Shown here: piece by piece, positions 6,901 through 13,532 of the stretch
Numbering within the stretch: the first letter of the stretch is position 1
How the letters are laid out: each line of letters opens with the position of its first letter
NCBI GenBank assembly: GCA_958451915.1
Contig: CAUDRX010000018.1
Location: forward strand, 1 to 20,568
Reading direction: 5' to 3'
Length of the DNA: 20,568 nt
Source: an uncultured Peptococcaceae bacterium
Lineage (GTDB): Bacteria; Bacillota; Peptococcia; Peptococcales; Peptococcaceae
Position numbers and translations under genes: made by a program
Notes under the pieces: model-generated
Databases searched by the model: none
The model's input: the letters and a program-made list of their open reading frames with translations, nothing else
Told to the model about the DNA's origin: nothing

Positions 6901-8040
6901 ATGATCGATCCTAGAACCTTTAGCGCTGAATACATCCATGCCCTAAGTTCAAAACACAACAAAGATCCCTTCTTAGTCGAACGGATGCTGTTTGCCTTCG
7001 GGCTGTTAGAAGCGCTCGTGCGCGTTGATATGCCTTTCATCTTCAAGGGCGGCACCTCACTCATGCTCTTGCTGGAGCATCCACGAAGATTATCGACGGA
7101 TATCGATATCATCGTAGAGCCGGATACAGACATCAAGGCATACATCGAGAAAGCGTCAGAGATCTTTCCTTTCGAACGCTACGAAGAACAGATCCGAAAA
7201 GGACAGAACAATATCGTAAAACGCCACTTCAAATTCTACTATCGCTCACCAGCAGAAAATGATGACTTCTATATCATCCTCGATGTACTCTTCGAAGAAA
7301 ACCACTACGCTTCCATCGTACAACGAGAGATCAAAAACGAATTCCTGCTCACTGACGAAGAACAAAAACTCGAAGTTATAGTTCCTTCGATCGACTGCAT
7401 CCTGGGCGACAAATTGACCGCCTTTGCACCACACACGACCGGCATTCTGATCGATTCTAGGAAAGAGCTTGAGATCATGAAGCAGCTTTTTGACATTGCT
7501 TCACTCATGACTGGTTGCGAAGACCTTGCAGCAGTGCAAGCAACCTATCAAGCGATCGCAGCACAGGAGATCGCTTATCGTGGACTGGACATCACCTATA
7601 AAGATGTGCTCAGAGACACGATCGAGGCAGCGATCTGCATCATTGGCCGGGGAAGCATTGTCGCCAAGAACGATTATCCCGTTTATAAGAAAGGGATCAC
7701 AGCGCTTTCAAGCCATATCTTCTCAGGAAAATATACGAGTGATATGGCAGCTTTCCAAGCCTGCAAGGTTTTCTATCTGGCCGCTTGTCTGCTCACCGAT
7801 CAAAATACCATGATCAGCGTCACAGACCCCGACAACTATAAGGATCAGAAGATCCCATTGAAAGCGTACAAGAAACTCGACTATATCCGAAAAATGGATC
7901 TCGAAGCCTACGCCTACCTTTTAGAAGGGACGCGTTTATTAGAACATGATAAAATATTAGTTTTGATTGGAAAATATAATTATCACTTAAATAACAAAAA
8001 AATCTGTTCCGATAGATATATTTTTAGAAGAAAATTTTAA
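6901..8040 (+). CDS. AbiEii-like nucleotidyltransferase toxin, C-terminus altered by a junction
   Basis: A 379-residue frame with the hallmarks of AbiEii/AbiGii nucleotidyltransferases: KGGTSL at 49-54, RRLSTDIDI at 62-70 with the metal-binding D67 and D69, a GDKLTAF segment at 169-175 and a K-x-L-F-D-I-A segment near 194-200. Family members act as toxins by transferring nucleotides onto tRNA or other acceptors, and the partner at 6156 would neutralise it. Up to about residue 348 (LLEGTRLLEH) the coding sequence has moderate G+C. The last 30 codons turn sharply AT-rich, have no family look, and run into a 7-A tract (7996-8002) after which another frame carries RES-type sequence. I infer that the natural end was near residue 348 and that a foreign segment was joined on. 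The catalytic region is complete, so activity is plausible. Confidence 0.82.
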   Translation: MIDPRTFSAEYIHALSSKHNKDPFLVERMLFAFGLLEALVRVDMPFIFKGGTSLMLLLEHPRRLSTDIDIIVEPDTDIKAYIEKASEIFPFERYEEQIRKGQNNIVKRHFKFYYRSPAENDDFYIILDVLFEENHYASIVQREIKNEFLLTDEEQKLEVIVPSIDCILGDKLTAFAPHTTGILIDSRKELEIMKQLFDIASLMTGCEDLAAVQATYQAIAAQEIAYRGLDITYKDVLRDTIEAAICIIGRGSIVAKNDYPVYKKGITALSSHIFSGKYTSDMAAFQACKVFYLAACLLTDQNTMISVTDPDNYKDQKIPLKAYKKLDYIRKMDLEAYAYLLEGTRLLEHDKILVLIGKYNYHLNNKKICSDRYIFRRKF

Positions 8041-9012
8041 ACAGTACATTCAAGAGTTAAAGGATTCAGTCTCTCCAGAAGATAATCCTTTATTAGGTGC
8101 CAATGTCTGTGAATTAATTAAGGAAAAGATACCTGAAATCGAGAAAATGTTGCTAATCTCATAAATGTTTTTGAGTTGTTACGCAAAGAAGACCGCGCTG
8201 GAGCGCGTATCGTTGCTTATAAAACTTTCGACGATATGAAACCTTACTTTATTCAATATCGTTGCAAACCTGAACGTTACTATCGTATACGCCCTTTAAA
8301 CTCTAACGAGAAGATCGAAGAAAGAAAAGAAATATTTCATGTTCCATTTTCAAGTCGAAATAAAGTTAAAGCAGCTCGGTACAACGCAGAAAAAAATCCC
8401 TGTCTGTACTTAGCAAACCGACCAGAGCTTTCTTGGTGTGAATGTGGAGAACCAAATTATTTTGCAATTGCAGCATTTGATCTCTCGGCTTCACAAGAAG
8501 ATCATCTACATCTTATCGATTTTTCTGATAAGATGTTGTTAAAAATGACCAGTTTTGAAGCTCAATTTAGAAGTTCACCAGAAAAAAACGATCCTGAGAA
8601 GGAACAATTAATACAAAACGTATTAAATGTCCTTTGTATATATCCACTTAGAGCCGCCTGTTCTGTCTTGAACAGTGATAATTCTCAAGAAGAATATATC
8701 TTTCCACAGCTTTTTATGAACTGGATTTGTGTTGATCCTGATTTTGATGGAATTTGTTACGAATCATCGTCTTCGCACTGCAAAAAAATGCTCCATGGTT
8801 TGGGAGGATATAATATTGCTTTACCAGCACAACAGTACGATAACGAGGAATATGATATTAAACTGAGAGACAATATTAAAGTTGGAGAGCCAAGACTTGT
8901 AAATTTAGATACTGATATTCCCGCACTAAGTATGTATGGGAAAGATCATCCTGAATTAAAAATATTTAATTATGATTTAGAAAATATTTCGACAGATTTT
9001 CAACATATATAA
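7991..9012 (+). pseudogene. RES-domain toxin gene, 5'-truncated and frameshifted
   Basis: Two frames together encode a RES-domain protein. The first, 7991-8164, reads SVPIDIFLEENFKQYIQEL and onward to IPEIEK before a stop; the second, open from 8137, reads NVANLINVFELLRKEDR and continues to the stop at 9012 (278 residues if begun at TTG 8176). The two join smoothly if one A is added to the A-run at 8144-8147. RES features, numbered from 8176: YYRIR with R37 and R39, ARYN with Y69, then PCLYLANRPELSWCEC at 75-90. RES proteins are NAD-degrading toxins or effectors. There is no good ribosome site or ATG at the beginning, and no antitoxin beside it. The segment is AT-rich (38% at 8641-8700). It may be dead, or the 8176 frame may still be made at low level; a sequencing error in A-runs is also possible. 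Confidence 0.65.
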
Positions 9013-9017
9013 CTCTA

Positions 9018-9061
9018 AAATTAGCAATAGCATATTTTTGAAAATATGCTATTGCTAATTT
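9018..9061 (+). terminator. Perfect 21-bp hairpin after the RES remnant
   Basis: Arms 9018-9038 and 9041-9061 pair without a mismatch around a 2-base gap (TG). It begins 5 bases after the RES stop codon. There is no T-run beyond TAATTT, so it may stop transcription poorly, yet it is placed like a terminator. It also marks the right edge of the AT-rich RES segment. Confidence 0.5.
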
Positions 9062-9085
9062 GTGCTCTGTAATCACGCCCTATAA

Positions 9086-9521
9086 GAAGTCGATTTCCAT
9101 GATTTTTCTCTTGAGCACTTGAGCATTGGTCTCACCTCATTTATCATTTTGAAATACAATCTGTTCTCAGCAGATGAGCTGGCGCTCCTGCGTCAGTGTG
9201 TCGTCTTCTATAGTGCCATTGCAGCAGAATAATCACCCACAACATTTAATTTCGACACTATCCGTGAGATGGATCCTCATCGCATTCGCACCGATCTGAT
9301 CCCAGTCTCGCGGCGTACAGAACGTTTTGATCTACAAGCAGCACAGGAGGACACCCTTGGTTTTCTTTCCAGTTTCGTGATCCCTACCGTGGCTGAGATC
9401 AGCTTCTGATAAGCGGTTAAATAATAAAGAATACCAACCCGACCTTATTTTCTCTGATCCATCTGAACTGAATCGCATTATTCAACATCCTATGGCACGC
9501 TGGAAGTGTCGAACAAACTGA
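9086..9521 (+). pseudogene. Decayed 3' part of an unidentified gene, perhaps an AbiEii-type toxin
   Basis: One frame from 9086 to 9409 reads like protein (HDFSLEHLSIGLTS, FSADELALLRQCVVFYSAIA, DTIREMDPHRIRTDLIPV, RFDLQAAQEDTLGFL) but contains a TAA at 9230-9232. A second frame, from about 9381 to the stop at 9521, continues with KRLNNKEYQPDLIFSDP and ends HPMARWKCRTN. A frameshift near 9395-9410 plus the nonsense codon therefore break one original gene, and its 5' part is missing. G+C is higher than in the adjoining RES segment. The tail faintly recalls the C-termini of some AbiEii-type proteins, but I am not sure of that. It ends just before a terminator, as an original 3' end would. Confidence 0.5.
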
Positions 9522-9522
9522 G

Positions 9523-9567
9523 AGTAGCCCCATCCCTTTCTTCACTCAAAAGGGATGGGGCTACTTT
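9523..9567. terminator. Terminator hairpin, 17-bp stem
   Basis: AGTAGCCCCATCCCTTT (9523-9539) pairs exactly with 9549-9565 across a 9-base loop, followed by TTT. It lies 2 bases after the stop of the decayed gene on the plus strand and just beyond the 3' end of the convergent HEPN gene. Confidence 0.7.
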
Positions 9568-9577
9568 GATTTCCCGC

Positions 9578-10168
9578 TCAATCATTCTTAATTTTTTGAT
9601 ATTCTTTTTCACCCCCTTTAATAAGAATCATCCACTTAACAAGAGTCTTCTCTCGAATAACCATACGAGCAGAAACTTTACGTTCTTTCCCTTTTCCTGA
9701 AACATCTTCTAAAACATATATGTTTTCCCCATCATTAAGATGTGTAATATTAAATCTTCCATGTGCCAAAGAATTTCTTAAATGATAAAATACACTCATA
9801 AATTGATTGCCTTTCGTATTATGAAAACAAATACGTTCTTTTGAAATATTCGTTGGAAAATTTATTAAATCCGCTTTATTTAGTTCTTGCTCCATCTGCG
9901 CATAAGAAGATGCGGCAAATAAAATTTCATAATTTTCTGCACACTGCTTTAGTTGTTTATTTAGCCAAAATGGCTTACTCCATGGATTATTCCAATGATA
10001 AAACTCCGTAAGAGATCGAGATCTCGCTGATAGTCCTTCGCACGGACTATATAATACAAAAAAATCTAAGATACTTCTATACACATCGTCAACAATATCT
10101 TCTTCAGAAATTCTCGTCAACCATTCTGGAGTTGCATTTGTAAGATATGCTTTATTATTTTCTTTCAT
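9578..10168 (-). CDS. HEPN-domain protein, probable ribonuclease
   Basis: The 196-residue product has no signal peptide or membrane helix. Near its C-terminus is R131-N-S-L-A-H136-G-R, an exact R-x4-H motif of the HEPN superfamily, where the arginine and histidine form the RNase site of many toxins and defence effectors. The preceding helix (FHNTKGNQFMSVFYHL) is in the right place, and the motif is followed by strands. It resembles the roughly 200-residue stand-alone HEPN proteins seen on plasmids and islands; the exact family is uncertain. The gene is AT-rich. No clear Shine-Dalgarno precedes the ATG at 10168; a five-codon frame (ATG to TAA) ends one base before it, which could couple translation. 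The serine recombinase gene lies upstream on the same strand. No nucleotidyltransferase or other usual antitoxin partner is adjacent. Confidence 0.72.
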   Translation of the reverse strand: MKENNKAYLTNATPEWLTRISEEDIVDDVYRSILDFFVLYSPCEGLSARSRSLTEFYHWNNPWSKPFWLNKQLKQCAENYEILFAASSYAQMEQELNKADLINFPTNISKERICFHNTKGNQFMSVFYHLRNSLAHGRFNITHLNDGENIYVLEDVSGKGKERKVSARMVIREKTLVKWMILIKGGEKEYQKIKND

Positions 10169-10207
10169 TTAATACACATCCATAATTTGTATTCCTAATT
10201 TTTCAAT

Positions 10208-10291
10208 TTAGTTACTTCGATAATATTTCAGACTGCTCTCGATAACATCGTTTTCTGTCTGCGTCAGATCAACCTCATTTAAAACCAGCAT
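10208..10291 (-). CDS. Possible 27-residue small ORF or gene remnant
   Basis: Between the recombinase and the HEPN gene, the minus strand encodes MLVLNEVDLTQTENDVIESS and seven further residues ending YYRSN. The amino-acid mix looks protein-like and amphipathic. AAGGA directly abuts the ATG, too close for a normal ribosome site, and a stop lies immediately upstream in frame. It may be the end of a lost gene, for example a small antitoxin. Nothing firm can be said. Confidence 0.2.
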   Translation of the reverse strand: MLVLNEVDLTQTENDVIESSLKYYRSN

Positions 10292-10320
10292 CCTTCATTT
10301 TCATTTATCTTGCCATCTTG

Positions 10321-10905
10321 TTATACATGCTCATTACTAGCTCCTCTTTCTCTCTTTTTTCTAACAAGTGTTGATTTGCTGATGCCTGTCATCTGTTCCA
10401 CTTGAGAATACGAATGATCCTGTAATAAATCGAGCGCATGCTCAACTTGCTGCTTCGAAAATTTTAACGGCCTGCCCTCATGGTAACCTGGCTTTTGCCG
10501 AGCAATTGCTTTCCCTTCTTGCGTGCGTTCCACGATCAGATCGCGTTCAAATTCAGCAAAGGCTAAAAGCATATTCCTCATCAGCTTGCCTGACGGCGAA
10601 TTATCCAGCTTGCCAACATTCAGCACATACACCGTCACGCCGTCATCAAGCAGCTTTCCAATCAGCTCAGACGCCTGGGTAACACTTCTTGCGAAACGAT
10701 CCAGCTTAGTAACCATGATTTCATCACCACTCTGAACCTTCGCCAGCATTTCATCGAAAGCAGGACGATCCACGACTCTTCCGGTCATTACATCCTCATA
10801 CAATTTCTCCGCACCCGCGGCTTTCAATGCTTCTCGCTGCGCTTCTAAACCATTCCCTTCGGATGCTTGCCCGCGTGTCGATACACGGATATATCCATAT
10901 TTCAT
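10321..10905 (-). CDS. Serine recombinase (resolvase/invertase family)
   Basis: The 194-residue product is a complete small serine recombinase. Residues 1-140 form the catalytic domain: YIRVST with nucleophile S9, the conserved KLDRFARS segment at about 67-74 with its catalytic arginines, and FAEFERDLIVERTQEG leading into the long E helix. Residues about 145-190 are the DNA-binding helix-turn-helix (FSKQQVEHALDLL, YSQVEQMTGISKSTLVRKKRE). It cuts and rejoins DNA at paired sites, by inversion or resolution. The start codon is at 10905, with AAGGCGGTG just upstream. It has its own promoter and a cluster of inverted repeats upstream. Enzymes of this type usually travel with plasmids, transposons or islands, so this one may mark how the island moved. 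No partner sites at a distance were identified. Confidence 0.92.
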   Translation of the reverse strand: MKYGYIRVSTRGQASEGNGLEAQREALKAAGAEKLYEDVMTGRVVDRPAFDEMLAKVQSGDEIMVTKLDRFARSVTQASELIGKLLDDGVTVYVLNVGKLDNSPSGKLMRNMLLAFAEFERDLIVERTQEGKAIARQKPGYHEGRPLKFSKQQVEHALDLLQDHSYSQVEQMTGISKSTLVRKKRERGASNEHV

Positions 10906-10922
10906 TCATAAATCACCGCCTT

Positions 10923-11005
10923 ACTTTTGATCATAAGTTAAGACACCATCTTACATGGCTATTTTACCACATTCGCCCATCATGGTCAAAACTGTTAAGT
11001 TTTGA
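10923..11005. promoter_or_regulatory. Recombinase promoter with repeated half-sites (possible res site or operator)
   Basis: On the minus strand TTGACC (10989-10984) and TAAAAT (10966-10961) are spaced by 17 bases, a good promoter for the recombinase. Two inverted repeats bracket it: ACTTTTGATCATAAGT at 10923-10938 (one mismatched pair) and TCAAAACT-GTTA-AGTTTTGA at 10986-11005, which overlaps the -35. All four half-sites fit A(C/G)TT(T/A)TGA. A third, weaker repeat is TAAGA-CACCA-TCTTA at 10939-10953. Resolvases commonly bind such clustered dyads upstream of their own gene. Confidence 0.5.
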
Positions 11006-11027
11006 ATCGTTTTTATCCTCCATAACC

Positions 11028-11069
11028 AAAGATAGGAAGTCGTGACTTTCACGACTTCCTATCTTTTTT
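11028..11069. terminator. 18-bp stem terminator at the end of the second DUF3298 gene
   Basis: AAAGATAGGAAGTCGTGA (11028-11045) pairs perfectly with 11049-11066 around a CTT loop. The plus-strand side ends in TTTTTT, a strong terminator in that direction; for the minus-strand gene ending at 11068 the hairpin follows the stop directly but with a weak T-run. It separates that gene from the recombinase promoter. Confidence 0.75.
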
Positions 11070-12138
11070 ACTCATCTTCAATAATAACCTTTTTCATCGT
11101 CTGATTCCAGAATACATCGCACCCAGCGCTTTCTGAGATCGCTCTAATTGGCACGAGAATACGTCCAGACACGTTCTTTGGTGTCACATCACACCAGTAT
11201 GTTCCGCCATCATATGTGATCGCCGCATTGTTCCCCTGCACGGTAATTGTATTGTCACCATTGGTCGCAGTTCCCGTCTGTGTAGCCTGTTTCCCATCGA
11301 CAGTATAACCCAATGCTTCAAAAATCGCACGAATTGGCACCATTACACGATCATTATCCATGATCGGTTGCTGATCGAAGGCCAATGCATTGCCATCCAG
11401 TGTCACATCAATCGTATTGTTGATGATCGGACAAGGAACCTTCACAACGCCAAGCGCTCCTGGGCCAAGTTCATATTGTTCGTATACCAGCACGATACTA
11501 TTTCCTTCAACGTAGTAGTTGAAATCTTCCAATTGGTATCCATTCACGATCTCTCTGGCATCCTGAATACTACCTTGCCACCATGGATAGTTTGGATGTG
11601 TGCTTATAAAATTCAATGTTTGATCTTTGAAATAGCGTTCGATCTCAGCATCGGAAAGCGAGAACAAATTAGATAGATTGAGCTTATTCCCTGTATTGAG
11701 ATCATAGTTCAGGCCATCAGTGCCATAGTTATTAACACCGCCAAAATTCCAATACCAATTCATAGCGACACTAAGTATGCCGTCCTGATTTTTGGAAACT
11801 TCTGGTTCATAGTAATACCGAAAATATTGACCCGGAAAATGCGGCGGTACTCTCTGCGCTTCGGAAACGATTTCCGGTACTTCCGCATAAAACACATTGT
11901 AATGCTGCTTAAGGGATTCATTTATATTTCTTGCTTGATCACTTGTTTCATTCAAAACAATCTGATCGTAGTAATGCAGCAGCTTTAATTGACCATTTTC
12001 ACTCCACGAAAAATCATGGCGTTCAATGCTGTAATCAGCTGAATCGATGTACTCAGCAGCAAACGCTTCTCCTGGTACCAAACCGATCATCAATCCCATC
12101 ACTAAAATAGCATTGATCCACTTTCTTGCTTTTTTCAT
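11068..12138 (-). CDS. Secreted DUF3298/copper-amine-oxidase-N-like protein, paralogue of the gene at 340
   Basis: The 356-residue product has a signal peptide (KKARKW, hydrophobic core, AFA near residue 27) and then aligns end to end with the protein at 340-1395. Shared blocks include IERHDFS-SENG, LNYDLNTG-KL, SIVLVYEQYEL-PGA, RVMVPIRAIFEALGY and GRILVPIRAISESAGC. The order is therefore DUF4163/DUF3298 (about 40-240) followed by the two-motif copper-amine-oxidase-N-like module (about 255-355), and the role is equally unknown. It begins at ATG 12138 after AAAGGGG. Codon use is far more AT-rich than in the other copy (38% at 11701-11760 against 62% at 781-840), so the pair did not arise by a recent local duplication. 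It lies 48 bases after the Fic gene with no terminator between, so the two may be co-transcribed. Confidence 0.85.
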   Translation of the reverse strand: MKKARKWINAILVMGLMIGLVPGEAFAAEYIDSADYSIERHDFSWSENGQLKLLHYYDQIVLNETSDQARNINESLKQHYNVFYAEVPEIVSEAQRVPPHFPGQYFRYYYEPEVSKNQDGILSVAMNWYWNFGGVNNYGTDGLNYDLNTGNKLNLSNLFSLSDAEIERYFKDQTLNFISTHPNYPWWQGSIQDAREIVNGYQLEDFNYYVEGNSIVLVYEQYELGPGALGVVKVPCPIINNTIDVTLDGNALAFDQQPIMDNDRVMVPIRAIFEALGYTVDGKQATQTGTATNGDNTITVQGNNAAITYDGGTYWCDVTPKNVSGRILVPIRAISESAGCDVFWNQTMKKVIIEDE

Positions 12139-12186
12139 AGTGCATCCCCTTTCTTATTATTCAATAGCTCTACATTAAAACGCCGG

Positions 12187-13245
12187 CTACTCTATATAAT
12201 CAGCCTTTATGTAAGCTGTTGCACGCCCAGCTCCCACTTTCTTAATATACCCAGACTTTACCAGCTCCCCCAGCGTACGTTCAATCGTTGTCAAACTGAT
12301 ATCCGGGCATTGCTCAACCAGTTGTTTTTTCGTTATTTTTCCAATATGCCCATCGATTACAGCCTTAATCCGTTTCGGTTTTGATAATGAACGATCCTGC
12401 ATCAGCTTCACGCGGCTTTCAAATTCTCGATATGCTTTTAACACAATGCCCAGGTAATACGAGACAAATGGCACGTAATCATTGATATTATCATGCCATC
12501 CATAGGAACTATGTTGCAAGGCTTCATAGTAAGTCTCTTTAGTTTTTTCAATAAGCATTTCAATACTGATGTACTTACCAACGATGCAACCATTCTTATA
12601 AAGAAACAGCAAAGTCAATAGTCGACTCATGCGTCCATTTCCATCATTGAAAGGATGAATACATAAAAAATCTAAGATAAACATAGGAATCAAAAGCAGC
12701 TTATCAAATTTCTCATCCTGCCATGCTTTGTTCATCTCATCGCACAATTGATCCATCGCTTCTGCCGTTTGGAAAGCTGGAACTGGTTGAAAGCGTACTT
12801 TTCTAACTCCTGCTTCGTCTGTTTCAGCGATCACATTGTCAGCATTTTTATATTTTCCACCCACCGCACTTTTAGAGTAAGAATACAAATCACGATGCAA
12901 TTGCAAGAGCATACTTGGTCTCACCGGTATATAATCATAGCTTTCATGAATCGTCGCCAAAACCTCGCGATAACCCGCGATCTCTTCCTCCGACCTGTTC
13001 CTTGGCTCTGCTTTTTCTGAAACCAACTCTTTTAAACGCAGATCCGACGTATAGATCCCTTCAATCCTATTCGATGCACCAGTACTCTGGATTTTGGCAA
13101 TTTCCAACAGACGTTTCAATTCATCAACATTGGCTTCAAGAAAGAGTTCCTGCTTACCTTTTTCTTCTCGAATCTGACCTAACAGTTGAACGATCTGTGG
13201 TGTCAACAACTTTTCTGGAGTTTTATCATAATCAAAATGATGCAT
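12187..13245 (-). CDS. Fic-domain protein (AMP transferase) with C-terminal winged helix
   Basis: The 352-residue protein carries the full Fic motif HPFNDGNGR at 197-205, with catalytic H197, phosphate-binding region and R205 present. Such enzymes usually move AMP from ATP onto a hydroxyl of a target protein. An inhibitory motif (S/T)xxxE(G/N) is seen near the N-terminus as S58-NRI-E62-G63, the class II arrangement in which the enzyme holds itself inactive. Residues about 285-350 look like a winged helix (ITKKQLVEQCPDISLTTIERTLGELVKSGYIKKV), so the protein may also bind DNA. Upstream in-frame ATGs at 13278 and 13275 fall on the promoter and lack a ribosome site; ATG 13245 has GAGGT 7 bases ahead, so it is preferred. 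Target protein unknown. Confidence 0.9.
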   Translation of the reverse strand: MHHFDYDKTPEKLLTPQIVQLLGQIREEKGKQELFLEANVDELKRLLEIAKIQSTGASNRIEGIYTSDLRLKELVSEKAEPRNRSEEEIAGYREVLATIHESYDYIPVRPSMLLQLHRDLYSYSKSAVGGKYKNADNVIAETDEAGVRKVRFQPVPAFQTAEAMDQLCDEMNKAWQDEKFDKLLLIPMFILDFLCIHPFNDGNGRMSRLLTLLFLYKNGCIVGKYISIEMLIEKTKETYYEALQHSSYGWHDNINDYVPFVSYYLGIVLKAYREFESRVKLMQDRSLSKPKRIKAVIDGHIGKITKKQLVEQCPDISLTTIERTLGELVKSGYIKKVGAGRATAYIKADYIE

Positions 13246-13318
13246 CTTTTCTACCTCATTTTCTATTATTTGCATCATTATATCACAAAATGATGTAGAT
13301 AATGCTGAAATGATGCAA
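13236..13318. promoter_or_regulatory. Fic promoter with four copies of an AATGATGCA motif
   Basis: TGATATAAT on the minus strand (13285-13277) is a perfect extended -10, with start near 13270. AATGATGCA occurs at 13236-13244 (over the start codon), inverted as TTGCATCATT at 13270-13279 (over the -10), as AATGATGTA at 13289-13297, and as AATGATGCAA at 13309-13318, the last two exactly 20 bases apart. The copies at 13270 and 13309 form a perfect 10-bp inverted repeat. The Fic protein's winged helix is the obvious candidate binder. Confidence 0.55.
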
Positions 13319-13396
13319 TTTTCCTCTTAAAAGCTTTTGAATTTTGATTATGATACTACCAAAAAAAGACGAGATAAATATCTGCGCTTTACAGAA

Positions 13397-13466
13397 AAAA
13401 AGAAGCCCTCCATCGTGCACTTGAACGATCCTGGTTCAAATGGCGCACGATGAGGGGCTTCTTTTT
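13397..13466. terminator. Large terminator hairpin at the end of the core operon
   Basis: A 22-bp stem (13397-13418 with 13445-13466, two mismatched pairs) encloses a second small stem TTGAAC/GTTCAA (13421-13426 with 13434-13439). A-rich and T-rich ends give a U-tract on both strands; on the minus strand it is TTCTTTTTTT. It lies 67 bases after the stop of the methyltransferase gene and closes the core operon before the Fic promoter. Confidence 0.8.
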
Positions 13467-13532
13467 GATGTTCACGATCAGCCAGGGATCAGGCGGTCCT
13501 CAATGCTGCCATTTCTCTGTGCCTGTGTCCCT

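Noticed and set aside
9506..9700. Plus-strand 64-codon frame across the 9523-9567 hairpin
   Set aside because: It spans a terminator and continues antisense to the HEPN gene; composition is that of random AT-rich sequence.
13246..13278. Upstream starts of the Fic protein at 13278 and 13275
   Set aside because: They overlap the -10 element TGATATAAT and have no ribosome site; ATG 13245 has one.
13421..13445. tRNA T-arm fragment because of GGTTCAAAT
   Set aside because: The segment is the inner part of the large terminator hairpin; no acceptor stem, anticodon arm or CCA end fits around it.
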